In this document: one piece after another, positions 16,056-25,600 of the stretch
Layout of the letters: every line of letters begins with the position of its first letter
Position numbering within the stretch: the stretch's first letter is position 1
Assembly: GCF_900108875.1 (NCBI RefSeq)
Contig: NZ_FNYJ01000002.1
Coordinates: 345,383 to 409,382, forward strand
Source: Pseudomonas sp. NFR16
GTDB taxonomy: Bacteria > Pseudomonadota > Gammaproteobacteria > Pseudomonadales > Pseudomonadaceae
DNA length: 64,000 nt
Direction of reading: 5' to 3'
Translations under genes and position numbers: made by a program
The notes under the pieces: model-generated
What the model saw: the letters and a program-made list of their open reading frames with translations, nothing else
What the model was told of the DNA's origin: nothing
The model's database searches: none

Positions 16056-17888
16056 ATGCTCTATCGTCGTTTTGAACAATTGATCGATATCTTCCGCGAC
16101 GCGCCCACCGCCGCTCCTCCCAACACCGTCATGTCGTTCTACGTCTACTACCTGCGTCAGGTCTGGCCCAGCTTCGTAGCGCTGTTGGTGGTCGGCCTGA
16201 TCGGAGCGCTGATCGAGGTGTCGCTGTTCAGTTACCTCAGTCGCATCATCGATCTGGCGCAAGGGGCGCCGAACCCGAATTTCTTCAGTGATCACGCGCT
16301 TGAGCTGACCTGGATGGTCGTCGTCGCGCTGGTTCTGCGGCCGATTTTCGTCGCGCTGCACGACCTGTTGGTGCATCAGACCATCAGCCCCGGCATGACC
16401 AGCATGATCAACTGGCAAAACCACAGTTACGTGCTCAAGCAGAGCCTGAACTTCTTCCAGAACGACTTCGCCGGGCGCATCGCTCAGCGCATCGTGCAAA
16501 CCGGGAATGCATTGCGCGACTCCGCAGTGCAGACGGTGGACGCGATGTGGCACGTGCTGATCTATTCGATCGGCGCGCTGGTGCTGTTTGCCGAAGCCGA
16601 CTGGCGTCTGATGATTCCGCTGCTGAGCTGGATTCTCGGCTTCATCCTTGCGCTCTGGTACTTCGTGCCGCGGGTCAAGGCGCGCTCGGTGGTGTCCTCC
16701 GACGCCCGTTCGAAACTGATGGGCCGCATCGTCGACGGCTACACCAACATCACCACGCTCAAGCTGTTCGCCCACACCAATTCCGAGCAGCAATACGCCC
16801 GCGAGGCCATCAGCGAGCAGACCGAGAAGACTCAACTGGCAGGCCGTGTGATTACCGAGATGGACACGGTGATCACAACGCTCAACGGCATCCTGATCGT
16901 CTGGACCACCGGGCTGGCACTGTGGCTGTGGAGCCAGTCGATGATCTCCGTCGGTGCTATCGCCCTGGCGACCGGTCTGGTCATTCGTATCGTCAACATG
17001 TCCGGCTGGATCATGTGGGTGGTCAACGGCATCTTCGAAAACATCGGCATGGTGCAGGACGGTCTGCAAAGCATTTCGCAGCCTGTCGGCGTGACGGATC
17101 GCGAGGCCGCACCGAAGCTTTCGGTCAGCCGTGGCGAGGTGAAATTCGAGGATCTGCAGTTCCAGTACGGCAAGAACAAAGGCGTGATTCACGGCCTGAA
17201 TCTGAACATCAGAGCAGGTGAGAAGATTGGCCTGATCGGACCTTCCGGTGCCGGTAAATCGACATTGGTGAACCTGCTGCTGCGCCTTTACGACGTACAA
17301 GGCGGTCGAATTCTGATTGACGATCAGGACATTTCCCACGTCGCTCAGGAAAGCCTGCGCTCGCATATCGGCATGATCACGCAAGATACATCACTGCTGC
17401 ATCGCTCGATTCGCGACAACCTGCTTTACGGCAAACCTAATGCAACCGATGCCGAGCTGTGGGAAGCCATGCGCAAGGCACGAGCCGACGAGTTCATCCC
17501 GCTGTTGTCGGACTCCGAAGGCCGCACCGGTCTGGATGCCCACGTCGGCGAACGAGGCGTGAAGCTTTCCGGCGGTCAGCGCCAGCGCATCGCGATCACG
17601 CGCGTGCTGCTCAAGGACGCGCCGATTCTGATCATGGACGAAGCCACTTCGGCGCTGGACTCGGAGGTCGAAGCAGCGATTCAGGAGAGTCTGGAGACGC
17701 TCATGCAAGGCAAGACGGTGATTGCCATCGCGCACCGGCTGTCGACCATCGCGAAAATGGATCGGCTGGTCGTGCTTGAAAATGGCCACATTGCCGAAAG
17801 CGGAACCCATTCGGAACTGCTCGCGCACAAAGGGCTGTACGCACGCCTCTGGGCGCACCAGACCGGCGGGTTTGTCGGAGTGGATTGA
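16056..17888 (+). CDS. ABC transporter, fused permease and ATPase (MsbA-like)
   Basis: The 610-residue half-transporter has six membrane helices in the first 330 residues (for example YLRQVWPSFVALLVVGLIG and SMISVGAIALATGLVIRIVNM). An ATPase domain follows with Walker A GPSGAGKST (about 395-403), ABC signature LSGGQRQR (about 504), Walker B ILIMDEATSALD (about 524-535) and the H-loop IAHRLST. It is a homodimeric type IV exporter of the MsbA/multidrug/lipid class; the substrate is unknown. The ATG at 16056 is 30 bases past an AAGGAG, so the translation signal is weak, but family starts agree with it. Confidence 0.9.
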   Translation: MLYRRFEQLIDIFRDAPTAAPPNTVMSFYVYYLRQVWPSFVALLVVGLIGALIEVSLFSYLSRIIDLAQGAPNPNFFSDHALELTWMVVVALVLRPIFVALHDLLVHQTISPGMTSMINWQNHSYVLKQSLNFFQNDFAGRIAQRIVQTGNALRDSAVQTVDAMWHVLIYSIGALVLFAEADWRLMIPLLSWILGFILALWYFVPRVKARSVVSSDARSKLMGRIVDGYTNITTLKLFAHTNSEQQYAREAISEQTEKTQLAGRVITEMDTVITTLNGILIVWTTGLALWLWSQSMISVGAIALATGLVIRIVNMSGWIMWVVNGIFENIGMVQDGLQSISQPVGVTDREAAPKLSVSRGEVKFEDLQFQYGKNKGVIHGLNLNIRAGEKIGLIGPSGAGKSTLVNLLLRLYDVQGGRILIDDQDISHVAQESLRSHIGMITQDTSLLHRSIRDNLLYGKPNATDAELWEAMRKARADEFIPLLSDSEGRTGLDAHVGERGVKLSGGQRQRIAITRVLLKDAPILIMDEATSALDSEVEAAIQESLETLMQGKTVIAIAHRLSTIAKMDRLVVLENGHIAESGTHSELLAHKGLYARLWAHQTGGFVGVD

Positions 17889-17964
17889 CGCGCACGAAAA
17901 TCCGCGGTGTTGGACGTGCACACGAAGATGGGAGCAACCGCTGCCTCTCCCCCGGGTGCCCTCG

Positions 17965-18037
17965 CCTCTTCCCGGCTAAAGCCGGTCCTACCGACGCTGC
18001 GAGCTTTTCGCAGGACCGGCTTTAGTCGGGAAGGCGT
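17965..18037. repeat. REP-like inverted pair (family A)
   Basis: CTTCCCGGCTAAAGCCGGTCCTA is followed about 25 bases later by AGGACCGGCTTTAGTCGGGAAG. It is the same element as at 14238-14312 with one base change in the right palindrome. Confidence 0.8.
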
Positions 18038-18130
18038 CCAGTGTTACACCGCTGAATTGCAAGGCGTCATGAGCAAGCACATTCCCCCCATGGCCCGCCA
18101 CTTGTACTGACTGTCTTGCTGAACACATGA

Positions 18131-18160
18131 CCTGTAGGAGTGAGCTCGCTCGCGAAGGCT
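18131..18160. repeat. Single short palindromic element (family C)
   Basis: GTAGGAGTGAGCTCGCTCGCGAAGGC contains the GAGC/GCTC palindrome of a third intergenic repeat type. Relatives occur in the 43.5-43.9 kb gap and, degenerate, at about 54133-54160. It stands between two family A pairs; the 420-base gap 17889-18308 contains only these repeats and no gene. Confidence 0.6.
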
Positions 18161-18194
18161 GTTTTCCAACCGCTGCATTCCCGCCGGATGCAGC

Positions 18195-18272
18195 GCCCAC
18201 TTCCCGGTTGAAGCCTGTCCTACCGACGCTGCGAGCTTTTCGTAGGACCGGCTTTAGCCGGGAAGGCGTTGA
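18195..18272. repeat. REP-like inverted pair (family A), left arm decayed
   Basis: The left unit ACTTCCCGGTTGAAGCCTGTCC has lost part of its palindrome, while the right unit TAGGACCGGCTTTAGCCGGGAA is intact. The copy lies just before the stop codon end of the GNAT-like gene. Confidence 0.75.
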
Positions 18273-18308
18273 GTATTACGCCGCCGAATCGTGGGGGCCG
18301 TGAAGGTA

Positions 18309-19436
18309 TCAATCCGCCTGCCGATAAGGCAGCGCGCTTCTTGCTTCTTCGGCGTAGGCCAGGATGCCGGCGCGTTCCTGTTGCAGGAAGTCCGCCACCG
18401 CTTCACGCAAACCGGGGTGCGCGAGGTAGTGCCATGAATGGGTGATGACCGGCTCGAACCCGCGAATCAGTTTGTGCTCGCCCTGCGCGCCGGCATCGAA
18501 TCGCTTGAAGCCTTCGGCGATGGCGAAGTCCATGCCCTGGTAGAAACATGTCTCGAAATGCAGCCGATCGAACTCTGCCAGGCAGCCCCAGTAACGACCG
18601 TAAAAACTGTCGCCGCCGATCAGGCTGAACGCCATCGCCACGGGGCGTGCGCCCTGTCTCGCCAGCACCACGCGGATTGCCTCGGGCATGCGCTCGGCCA
18701 ACAGGCTGAAGAACGCCCGCGTCAGGTAGGGCGCCTGACCACGCACTTCGTAGGTGTTCGAATAGCATGCGTAGACAAAGTCCCAATGAGCCTCGCTGAG
18801 CTCATGACCTTGCAGCCATTCGAACTCGAAACCCTGCCCCGCCACCTGCTCACGCTCCTTGCGCATCTGCTTGCGCTTGCGTGAACTCAACGCGTCCAGA
18901 AAATCCTGAAAGTCGCGATAGCCGCGGTTCTGCCAGTGGTACTGACAGCCGATGCGCTGCAGCCAGCCCTGCTGCTCGGCGAGCAGGCTGTCGGTCATCG
19001 GATCGGTGAAGTTCACGTGCACGCTGGACAGTTCTTCAGCTTCCGCATAACCGGGCAGGCAAGCCAGCAACTCGCGGCCATCTTCGGGCGTCTTCGCCAG
19101 CAGCCGTGGCCCGCCGACCGGGCTGAATGGCACGGCTACCAGCAACTTGGGGTAATAGGCGATGCCTGCGCGGCGGCAGGCGTCGGCCCAGGCGTGATCG
19201 AAAACGTACTCGCCATAGGAATGCCACTTGCGGTAGCTCGGCAATGCGGCGATCAACCGCTCACCTTCGTAGTGCAGCAAGTGCTCTGCACGCCAACCGG
19301 AACGGGGCCCGAGGCTGCCACTGTCTTCAAGCGAACTGAGAAAAGCGTGGCGCAAAAACGGTGAGTCGCCAGGTATCAGCGCGTCCCATTCTTCGGACGC
19401 CAGATCCGACAACCTATCCAATCGATGTAACGACAT
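18309..19436 (-). CDS. FemAB/GNAT-like N-acyltransferase family protein
   Basis: The ATG at 19436 has GGGAG seven bases upstream; a GTG 21 bases earlier lacks one. The 375-residue product matches the DUF482/peptidogalycan biosynthesis-like group (FemAB-like, PF04339). Recognisable segments are SPFLRHAFLSSLEDSGSLGP, FSPVGGPRLL, the basic SSRKRKQMRKEREQ and the closing FDAGAQGEHKLIRGFEPV. These proteins have paired GNAT folds, and a tRNA-dependent or peptidoglycan-linked transfer has been proposed but not shown. It is convergent with the ABC transporter and divergent from the porin. Confidence 0.85.
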   Translation of the reverse strand: MSLHRLDRLSDLASEEWDALIPGDSPFLRHAFLSSLEDSGSLGPRSGWRAEHLLHYEGERLIAALPSYRKWHSYGEYVFDHAWADACRRAGIAYYPKLLVAVPFSPVGGPRLLAKTPEDGRELLACLPGYAEAEELSSVHVNFTDPMTDSLLAEQQGWLQRIGCQYHWQNRGYRDFQDFLDALSSRKRKQMRKEREQVAGQGFEFEWLQGHELSEAHWDFVYACYSNTYEVRGQAPYLTRAFFSLLAERMPEAIRVVLARQGARPVAMAFSLIGGDSFYGRYWGCLAEFDRLHFETCFYQGMDFAIAEGFKRFDAGAQGEHKLIRGFEPVITHSWHYLAHPGLREAVADFLQQERAGILAYAEEARSALPYRQAD

Positions 19437-19550
19437 CTTGCTGCTCCCGGTCTTCACGCCAACGTTTGCGCAATATCACTGATCGAAGACGTTTGCACAT
19501 GAATTTACCCACGACACCGCTCTAGCTCGCGGGTTCAACAGATTTCCCAC

Positions 19551-19594
19551 ATGTCATCGACATGCCATCACATAGCCATCCCCCTGTCATAAAC
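19551..19594 (+). promoter_or_regulatory. PHO-box-like array upstream of porin gene
   Basis: Four consecutive 11-base units (ATGTCATCGAC, ATGCCATCACA, TAGCCATCCCC, CTGTCATAAAC) follow the PhoB half-site pattern CTGTCATNNNN with 11-base periodicity. After the last unit comes GGCCG and TAATACT (19600-19606), a -10-like hexamer about nine bases past the final CTGTCAT, the arrangement seen at E. coli phoA. The array points toward the porin gene 120 bases downstream. Confidence 0.65.
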
Positions 19595-19716
19595 GGCCGT
19601 AATACTGGCGCCTGTTTTTAGAGCCCCCGGTTCTAAAAACTTCGATTCTTCCCGCCCGCCAATGGTCGGTTGTTCCCTGGATGGCTTAGTCATCCTTCTC
19701 ATTTACGGAGATTGAT

Positions 19717-21054
19717 ATGCGTCTTGCTTCCACGAAAACTGCGGCAGCCCTGTGTGGCGGGCTGCTGCTGGCCATGAGTGTACCGGCCAGCGCCGCAGTC
19801 GACGCGAAACTGCTCGACATGCTCAAGGCCAACGGCTCGATTTCACCTGCCCAGTATGCCGAGCTGCAATCAGAGCTCGCCAAGGACCAGCTGGCTCAAC
19901 AACAAGCGCAGAAAGCGACCGCTGACCAGATCGCAGCCGCTTCCGCCGCAAAATCTTCGGAGCTGTCCGCGTTCGAACAGAAAGTGGCATGGGCCGCCAA
20001 GACTCAATTCAAGGGCGACGTTCGCGTTCGCCAGGAAACCGTCAAGATCGACGACCAGAACAACAGCCAGGATCGCAACCGTCAGCGTATCCGTGTTCGT
20101 CTGGGTGCGTATACCGACATCAACCCGCAAGTCAGCACCGGTATCCGTATTGCCACCGGTGGCGACAACAAGGCCAACTCCACCAACGTCGACCAGAACG
20201 ACTACTTCACCAAGAAAGACCTGTGGCTGGATCAGGGCTACATCGACTACCACCCGACCGCCATCCAGAACCTGCACATCATCGGCGGCAAGATGGCTCA
20301 GCCGTGGGTCAGCGAAGGCGACGTGATCTGGGATAACGACATCAACCCTGAAGGTCTTGCAGCCACTTACAGCTTGCCGGTCACCAAGGGCTTTGAGCTG
20401 TTCGGCAGCGCTGGTACCTACACCCTCAAAGACAACATCAGCGGTGAAGGCACTCAATTCAAGAACGACTTGCGCTTGAATGCCGCGCAACTGGGCACGC
20501 GCATCGCCGTCACTGACAACGCCAAGATGACCGTCGGCGGTTCGGTGTATCAGTACGAAAACGCCAACGACTGTAACCCGGCAGCGGCAAGCACCTCGAC
20601 CACGTTCTGCGGCTTGAACATCAACGGCAACGACACCAACGACTTCCGCCTGTATGAAGGCTTCGGTCAACTGGACTTCACCGGTCTGGCAGTGCCGGTC
20701 AGCCTGTACGGTCAATACGTGGTCAACAGCGCCACCGACAGCGACGAAGACACGGCGTGGCTGGCAGGTGTGAAGACCAAGGTGTTCGGCTTCGGTCTGG
20801 ACTACAACTATCGCGATACTCAGCGTAACGCAGTGGTTGGCGCCTTCACCGACTCCGACTTCGCCAACGGCACCACCGGTTCGCGCGGTCACAAACTGGG
20901 CGTTTCCTACGACATCGACAAGAACTTCTCGGTCGGCGCGACGTACTTCCTGACCAAAGCTGACTTCGCCAACGCCGCCGCACAGGCCGCTCCGCGCAAT
21001 CAACGCGACAAGGATGCCAACACGCTGCAACTGGACGTCATGGCCAAGTTCTAA
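19717..21054 (+). CDS. Outer-membrane porin (putative porin family), possibly phosphate-regulated
   Basis: The 445-residue product has a signal peptide (MRLASTKTAAALCGGLLLAM..., cleavage ASA near residue 27) and a short N-terminal coiled-coil stretch (SPAQYAELQSELAKDQLAQQ through SAAKSSELSAFEQKVAWAA) that may trimerise. A beta-barrel follows, with aromatic girdles and a terminal Phe (LQLDVMAKF). It fits the Pfam Porin_5/putative porin group rather than OprP/OprO. GGAGATTGAT precedes the ATG. The PHO-box-like array upstream suggests induction under phosphate limitation, though its barrel gives no direct hint of anion selectivity. Confidence 0.85.
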   Translation: MRLASTKTAAALCGGLLLAMSVPASAAVDAKLLDMLKANGSISPAQYAELQSELAKDQLAQQQAQKATADQIAAASAAKSSELSAFEQKVAWAAKTQFKGDVRVRQETVKIDDQNNSQDRNRQRIRVRLGAYTDINPQVSTGIRIATGGDNKANSTNVDQNDYFTKKDLWLDQGYIDYHPTAIQNLHIIGGKMAQPWVSEGDVIWDNDINPEGLAATYSLPVTKGFELFGSAGTYTLKDNISGEGTQFKNDLRLNAAQLGTRIAVTDNAKMTVGGSVYQYENANDCNPAAASTSTTFCGLNINGNDTNDFRLYEGFGQLDFTGLAVPVSLYGQYVVNSATDSDEDTAWLAGVKTKVFGFGLDYNYRDTQRNAVVGAFTDSDFANGTTGSRGHKLGVSYDIDKNFSVGATYFLTKADFANAAAQAAPRNQRDKDANTLQLDVMAKF

Positions 21055-21129
21055 ACCAGGCCGCGTCTGACTACCCGGTGACACACTCCAGGCGGCCCGC
21101 TCCCGTCGCCTGAAGCGCTCCAGACTTCC

Positions 21130-21193
21130 AGCCCGCCGTTGCCCTGTCGGATCCCCATCATCCGTTCCGACAGGTCAGCGCCGGGCTTTTTTG
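21130..21193 (+). terminator. Large bipartite terminator after the porin gene
   Basis: AGCCCG(C)CG pairs with CG(C)CGGGCT outside, and CCTGTCGGA with TCCGACAGG inside, followed by TTTTTT. The hairpin is about 75 bases beyond the porin stop codon. Confidence 0.75.
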
Positions 21194-21250
21194 TCGTCAG
21201 GCGATACGCCGGACAACCCTGCCTCATCGACCGCGGTCATGCAGGGCGCA

Positions 21251-22372
21251 TCACTTCTTGCGCAGAATCACACTGCCAATCGAATAGCCCGCGCCAAACG
21301 AGCTCAACACGCCGAGCGCGCCGGCTGGCAGATCGTCCTGATATGTGTGGAATGCGATCACCGAACCTGCCGAGCTGGTATTGGCATAGCTGTCGAGAAT
21401 GACCGGAGCTTCTTCGACGGAGGCGTCACGCCCGAGCAGTTTTTTCACGATCAGGTGGTTCATGCTCAGGTTCGCCTGATGCAGCCAGAAACGCTTCACG
21501 TCGCTGACATTCAGACTGGTTTCGTCCAAATGCGCCGCCACCAGTTCAGCCACCATCGGGCAGACGTCGCGAAAGACCTTGCGACCTTCCTGCACGAACA
21601 GTTTGTCCGGCTTGCCTTCACCCTCTTCCGCCGTGCGATTGAGGAAGCCGAAGTTGTTGCGGATATTGTTGGAGAACGTGGTCAGCAGCTTGGTGCTGAC
21701 GATCTCGAATTGATGCGCGGAAGTCGCCAGATCTGCGCGCTCAACCACGACCGCCGTCGCCGCGTCACCGAAAATGAAGTGGCTGTCACGGTCGCGGAAA
21801 TTCAGATGCGCAGTGCAGATTTCCGGACTGATCACCAGCAGCGCGCGGGCCTGGCCCAGCTTGACGCTGTTGCACGCGGTCTGGATGCCGAAGGTGGCCG
21901 ACGAGCAGGCGACGTTCATGTCGAAACCGAAACCCTGAACACCCAGCGCCGACTGGATTTCGATCGAAATTGCCGGGTACGCACGCTGCAGGTTGGAACA
22001 GGCGACGATCACGCCGTCGATGTCAGCAGCAGTTCTGCCGGCGCGCTGCAAGGCTTGTTCGGCAGCGGCCACACCCATCTGACAGAGGATCGACCACTCA
22101 TCGTTGGAGCGCTCGGGCAGGCGCGGCTTCATGCGCTGCGGGTCGAGAATGCCGTCCTTGTCCATGACGAAGCGGCTCTTGATACCACTGGCCTTCTCGA
22201 TGAACGCGGCGCTGGATTCGGTCAGCGGTTGAACGTCACCCGCTTCGATAGCAGCGGCATTCTCTGCGTTGAACTGCGCGACGTAGGTGTTGAAAGACTG
22301 CACCAGTTCATCGTTTGAAATGCTGTTGGCCGGGGTGAAAAGTCCGGTCCCACTGATCACGACGTCGTACAC
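21251..22372 (-). CDS. Beta-ketoacyl-ACP synthase III-like enzyme
   Basis: The start is GTG at 22372, preceded by GAGAGAGGAACGACC; an open extension upstream has no initiation signal. The 373-residue product has the thiolase-fold catalytic triad Cys156 (NVACSSATFG), His298 (WLHQANLSMN) and Asn331 (SYANTSSAGS), and a C-terminal GAGYSIGSVILRKK. It carries an insertion near residues 25-55 compared with FabH and belongs to a FabH-like branch. In P. aeruginosa a similar enzyme (I recall PA3286) condenses medium-chain acyl-CoA with malonyl-ACP, feeding beta-oxidation products into synthesis. The nearby fadD and phaJ genes agree with that role. Confidence 0.85.
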   Translation of the reverse strand: MYDVVISGTGLFTPANSISNDELVQSFNTYVAQFNAENAAAIEAGDVQPLTESSAAFIEKASGIKSRFVMDKDGILDPQRMKPRLPERSNDEWSILCQMGVAAAEQALQRAGRTAADIDGVIVACSNLQRAYPAISIEIQSALGVQGFGFDMNVACSSATFGIQTACNSVKLGQARALLVISPEICTAHLNFRDRDSHFIFGDAATAVVVERADLATSAHQFEIVSTKLLTTFSNNIRNNFGFLNRTAEEGEGKPDKLFVQEGRKVFRDVCPMVAELVAAHLDETSLNVSDVKRFWLHQANLSMNHLIVKKLLGRDASVEEAPVILDSYANTSSAGSVIAFHTYQDDLPAGALGVLSSFGAGYSIGSVILRKK

Positions 22373-22632
22373 GGTCGTTCCTCTCTCTTGGATGGCAGCA
22401 GACAAGTCGCCTGCGCAAGCATGGTCCTGGCTGTTTTGGAACGACAGTACCAATGCAACGATAAATTCCCCCGTATACGGGAGATCAATATGGGTGACGC
22501 TTTGAGGTTTTAGCCGCGAAGTTTGCCATAACGGCCGGGATTTGGCGCTATCGATGCACTGAACGGCAGCCCGTTAATCTCGCTGAGAGCTGACTCTGGA
22601 GCCGTTGGTGATTCAGATAACCGCAAACAGAA

Positions 22633-25600
22633 TCATCCCTCTACCGCCGCCCACTGTTTACTCAGGCGCTTGTCGGAAATCGGCACCTTCGTTCCCAACT
22701 GCTGGCCGAACAGCGAGACGCGATACTCCTCGAGCCACCAGCGATAGGTCACCAGTTCGTCGTCGCGCTTGCCTTCCTGGGCATGCTTGTCGGCGCGAGT
22801 CTGGTACTGCGCCCAGAGGTTGCCCAGCTCAATGCTCCAGACCCGGTCTTTCTGCACCTGACTGCCCAGTTTCTCCAGTCGCAGCTCAATGGCTTTGAGG
22901 TAGCGCGGCAGCTCTTTGAGCCACTGTGCCGGGGTTTCACGCACGAATCCCGGATACACCAGCTTGCCCAGTTGCGCCTTGATGTCGTTGAGCGCAACGG
23001 CCTGAGCCAGATCGATCTTGCCCTTGAAGCGCTTTTGCAGGCCATGCCAGAGCTTGAGAATTTCCAGCGTCAGCTTCGCCAGCCGCTCGGCATGCTCGGT
23101 CAGCGCCCCGCGCTTGCGCTCGGCCAGCGACATCAGCCCGGCGCCGTCGCGAGGCAGACTGGCCTCGCCCTCCAGGATGCAGGTGTCCAGGCTCGCCAGC
23201 AGAATGTCTTCGATCAGTGCGTCGACCCGGCCCATGTCGCGATACAGCAACGCAAGCTCGGTCTGACCCGGCAGTTTGCTGCGCAGGAATTTTGCAGGCT
23301 CGGCCAACTGCTGCAACAGCAGGCGTTGCAGGGCCCGACGATGCTGATACTCGGCTTCGGTCTGGGTCGAAAAACGGCCCTCTTTGACCGTGCCGTTTTC
23401 TTCGACCAGCGCCGGGTAGACCGTCATCGACAACCCGGCGATGTTCTGCTGGGTCTTTTCCGCGACGGCCGCGAAGCCCTTGGCTTCGACGGGTTGCTGA
23501 CTTCTGGCCGACTGCGGCACCGCGAGGGCGGCTTGGCCGGCCTCGGCAAAACGCGCGGTCAGCTCATCCAGATCACGACCTTCGCCGAGGAACTTGCCGT
23601 TGGCGTCGACCACTTCAAGATTCATTTTCAAATGGCTTTCGAGCTGTTGCGCCGCCTCGGCCCAGGCGTCGTCGGACACCCGTGCGCCGGTCATGCGCAA
23701 CAGCTCGCGGCCCAATGCGTGCGGCAGCGAGCCGTCGGCGAACACCATGCGCTGCAGCGCGGCCTTGACGAAATCAGGCACCGGCACGAAATTCTTGCGC
23801 AGCGCTTTGGGCAGATTGCGCACCAGCGCGACACATTTGGTCTCCAACAGCCCAGGCACTAGCCACTCCAGCCGCTCGGCCGGCAACGACAACAGCAACG
23901 GCGCCGGCACGCGCAACGTCACGCCATCGCGCGGATGATTGGGCTCGAAGTGATACGTCAGCGGCAGGGTCAGATCGCCCAGGCGCAGCGTGTCCGGGTA
24001 CTGATTGGCGGTGACTTCGCTGGCCTCGCGGGCCAGCACGTCTTCCTCGCGCATGATCAGCAATTGCGGGTTCTTCTGGCTTTCCATGCGATACCAGGCG
24101 TCGAACGTCGCCGTCTGGTGGATTTCGGCAGGCAGTCGCTCGTCGTAGAACCGGAACAGCGTTTCCTCGTCAGCGAGAATGTCACGGCGCCGCGCCTTGG
24201 CTTCGAGCTCGTCGAGCTGCTCGAGCAGGCGCGTGTTGGCGCTCAGGCATTTGGCCCGCGACTGAATCTCGCCACGCACCAGCCCTTCACGGATGAAGAG
24301 CTCGCGGGAAACCACCGGATCGATCGGCCCGAAGTGCACGGGACGCCGGCCAACGACGATCAGGCCGAACAAGGTGATCTGCTCGAAGGCCACGACTTGC
24401 CCGCGCTTTTTCTCCCAGTGAGGCTCGAAATGGTTCTTCTTGACCAGATGCCCGGCCAGCGGCTCGATCCAGTCTGGCTCGATCTTGGCGACCATTCGCG
24501 CGTAGAGCTTGGTGGTCTCCACCAGTTCGGCGGCCATGATCCATTGCGGGCGTTTTCTGCCAAGACCCGAGGACGGATGCACCCAGAACCGTCGCTGACG
24601 CGCGCCCAGGTAATCGCCTTCTTCGGTCTTCTGGCCAATCTGGCTCAACAGGCCTGACAGCACGGCCTTGTGGAATTTCGGGTAGTCGGCTGGGTCCTTG
24701 TTGACGGTCAACTGCAGGTCGCGGCAGATCAGGCTCAACTGACGGTGAGAGTCACGCCACTCACGCAGGCGCAGGTAGTTGAGGAAGTTGCGCCGACACC
24801 AGTTGCGCAACGGGCTGGCGGTCAGCGCCTGGCGCTGCTCCTCGAATCCACGCCACAGATTGACCAGCCCGGCGAAGTCCGAATCCTGATCTTTCCACTG
24901 CGCATGAGCCTGATCGGCCGCCTGCTGGCGTTCCGGCGGACGTTCCCGCGGATCCTGAATCGACATGGCGCTGGCGACGATCAGCACTTCCTGCAAGCTG
25001 CCCTGCTTCGCGGCCTCCAGCAGCATGCGGCCCATGCGCGGGTCCACGGGCAGGCGCGCCAGTTGGCGCCCCAGTGGCGTCAGCTGGTTCTCGCGGTTGA
25101 CCGCCGACAGCTCTTGCAGCAGGTTGAAACCATCGCTGATGGCTTTGCCATCCGGCGGCTCGATGAACGGAAAATCAGTGATCTGGCCCAGACGCAGGTG
25201 CAGCATCTGCAGGATGACGGCTGCCAGGTTTGTGCGAAGAATCTCGGGATCGGTGAACTCAGGACGTGAGAGGAAATCTTCCTCGCTGTACAGGCGCACG
25301 CATAACCCTGGCTCGACACGGCCGCATCGGCCCTTGCGCTGGTTGGCACTGGCCTGGGAAATGGCTTCGATGGGCAGCCGCTGGACCTTGGCGCGATAAC
25401 TGTAGCGGCTGATGCGCGCAGTGCCCGTGTCAATCACGTAGCGGATGCCGGGCACGGTCAGCGAGGTTTCGGCGACGTTGGTCGCCAGCACCACGCGACG
25501 TCCCGGATGCGACTGGAAAATCCGTTGTTGTTCGGCTGGCGACAGTCGCGCATACAACGGCAGGATTTCGGTGTGTCGGAGCTGCGCTTTGCGCAGCATT

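Noticed and set aside
16047..17384. Long open frame on the minus strand opposite the ABC transporter gene
   Set aside because: It is a shadow of the GC-rich coding strand: His/Gln/Asp-rich without any recognisable domain, while the plus strand encodes a complete ABC exporter. Similar long antisense frames opposite bra genes, fadD, rapA and dinG were rejected for the same reason.
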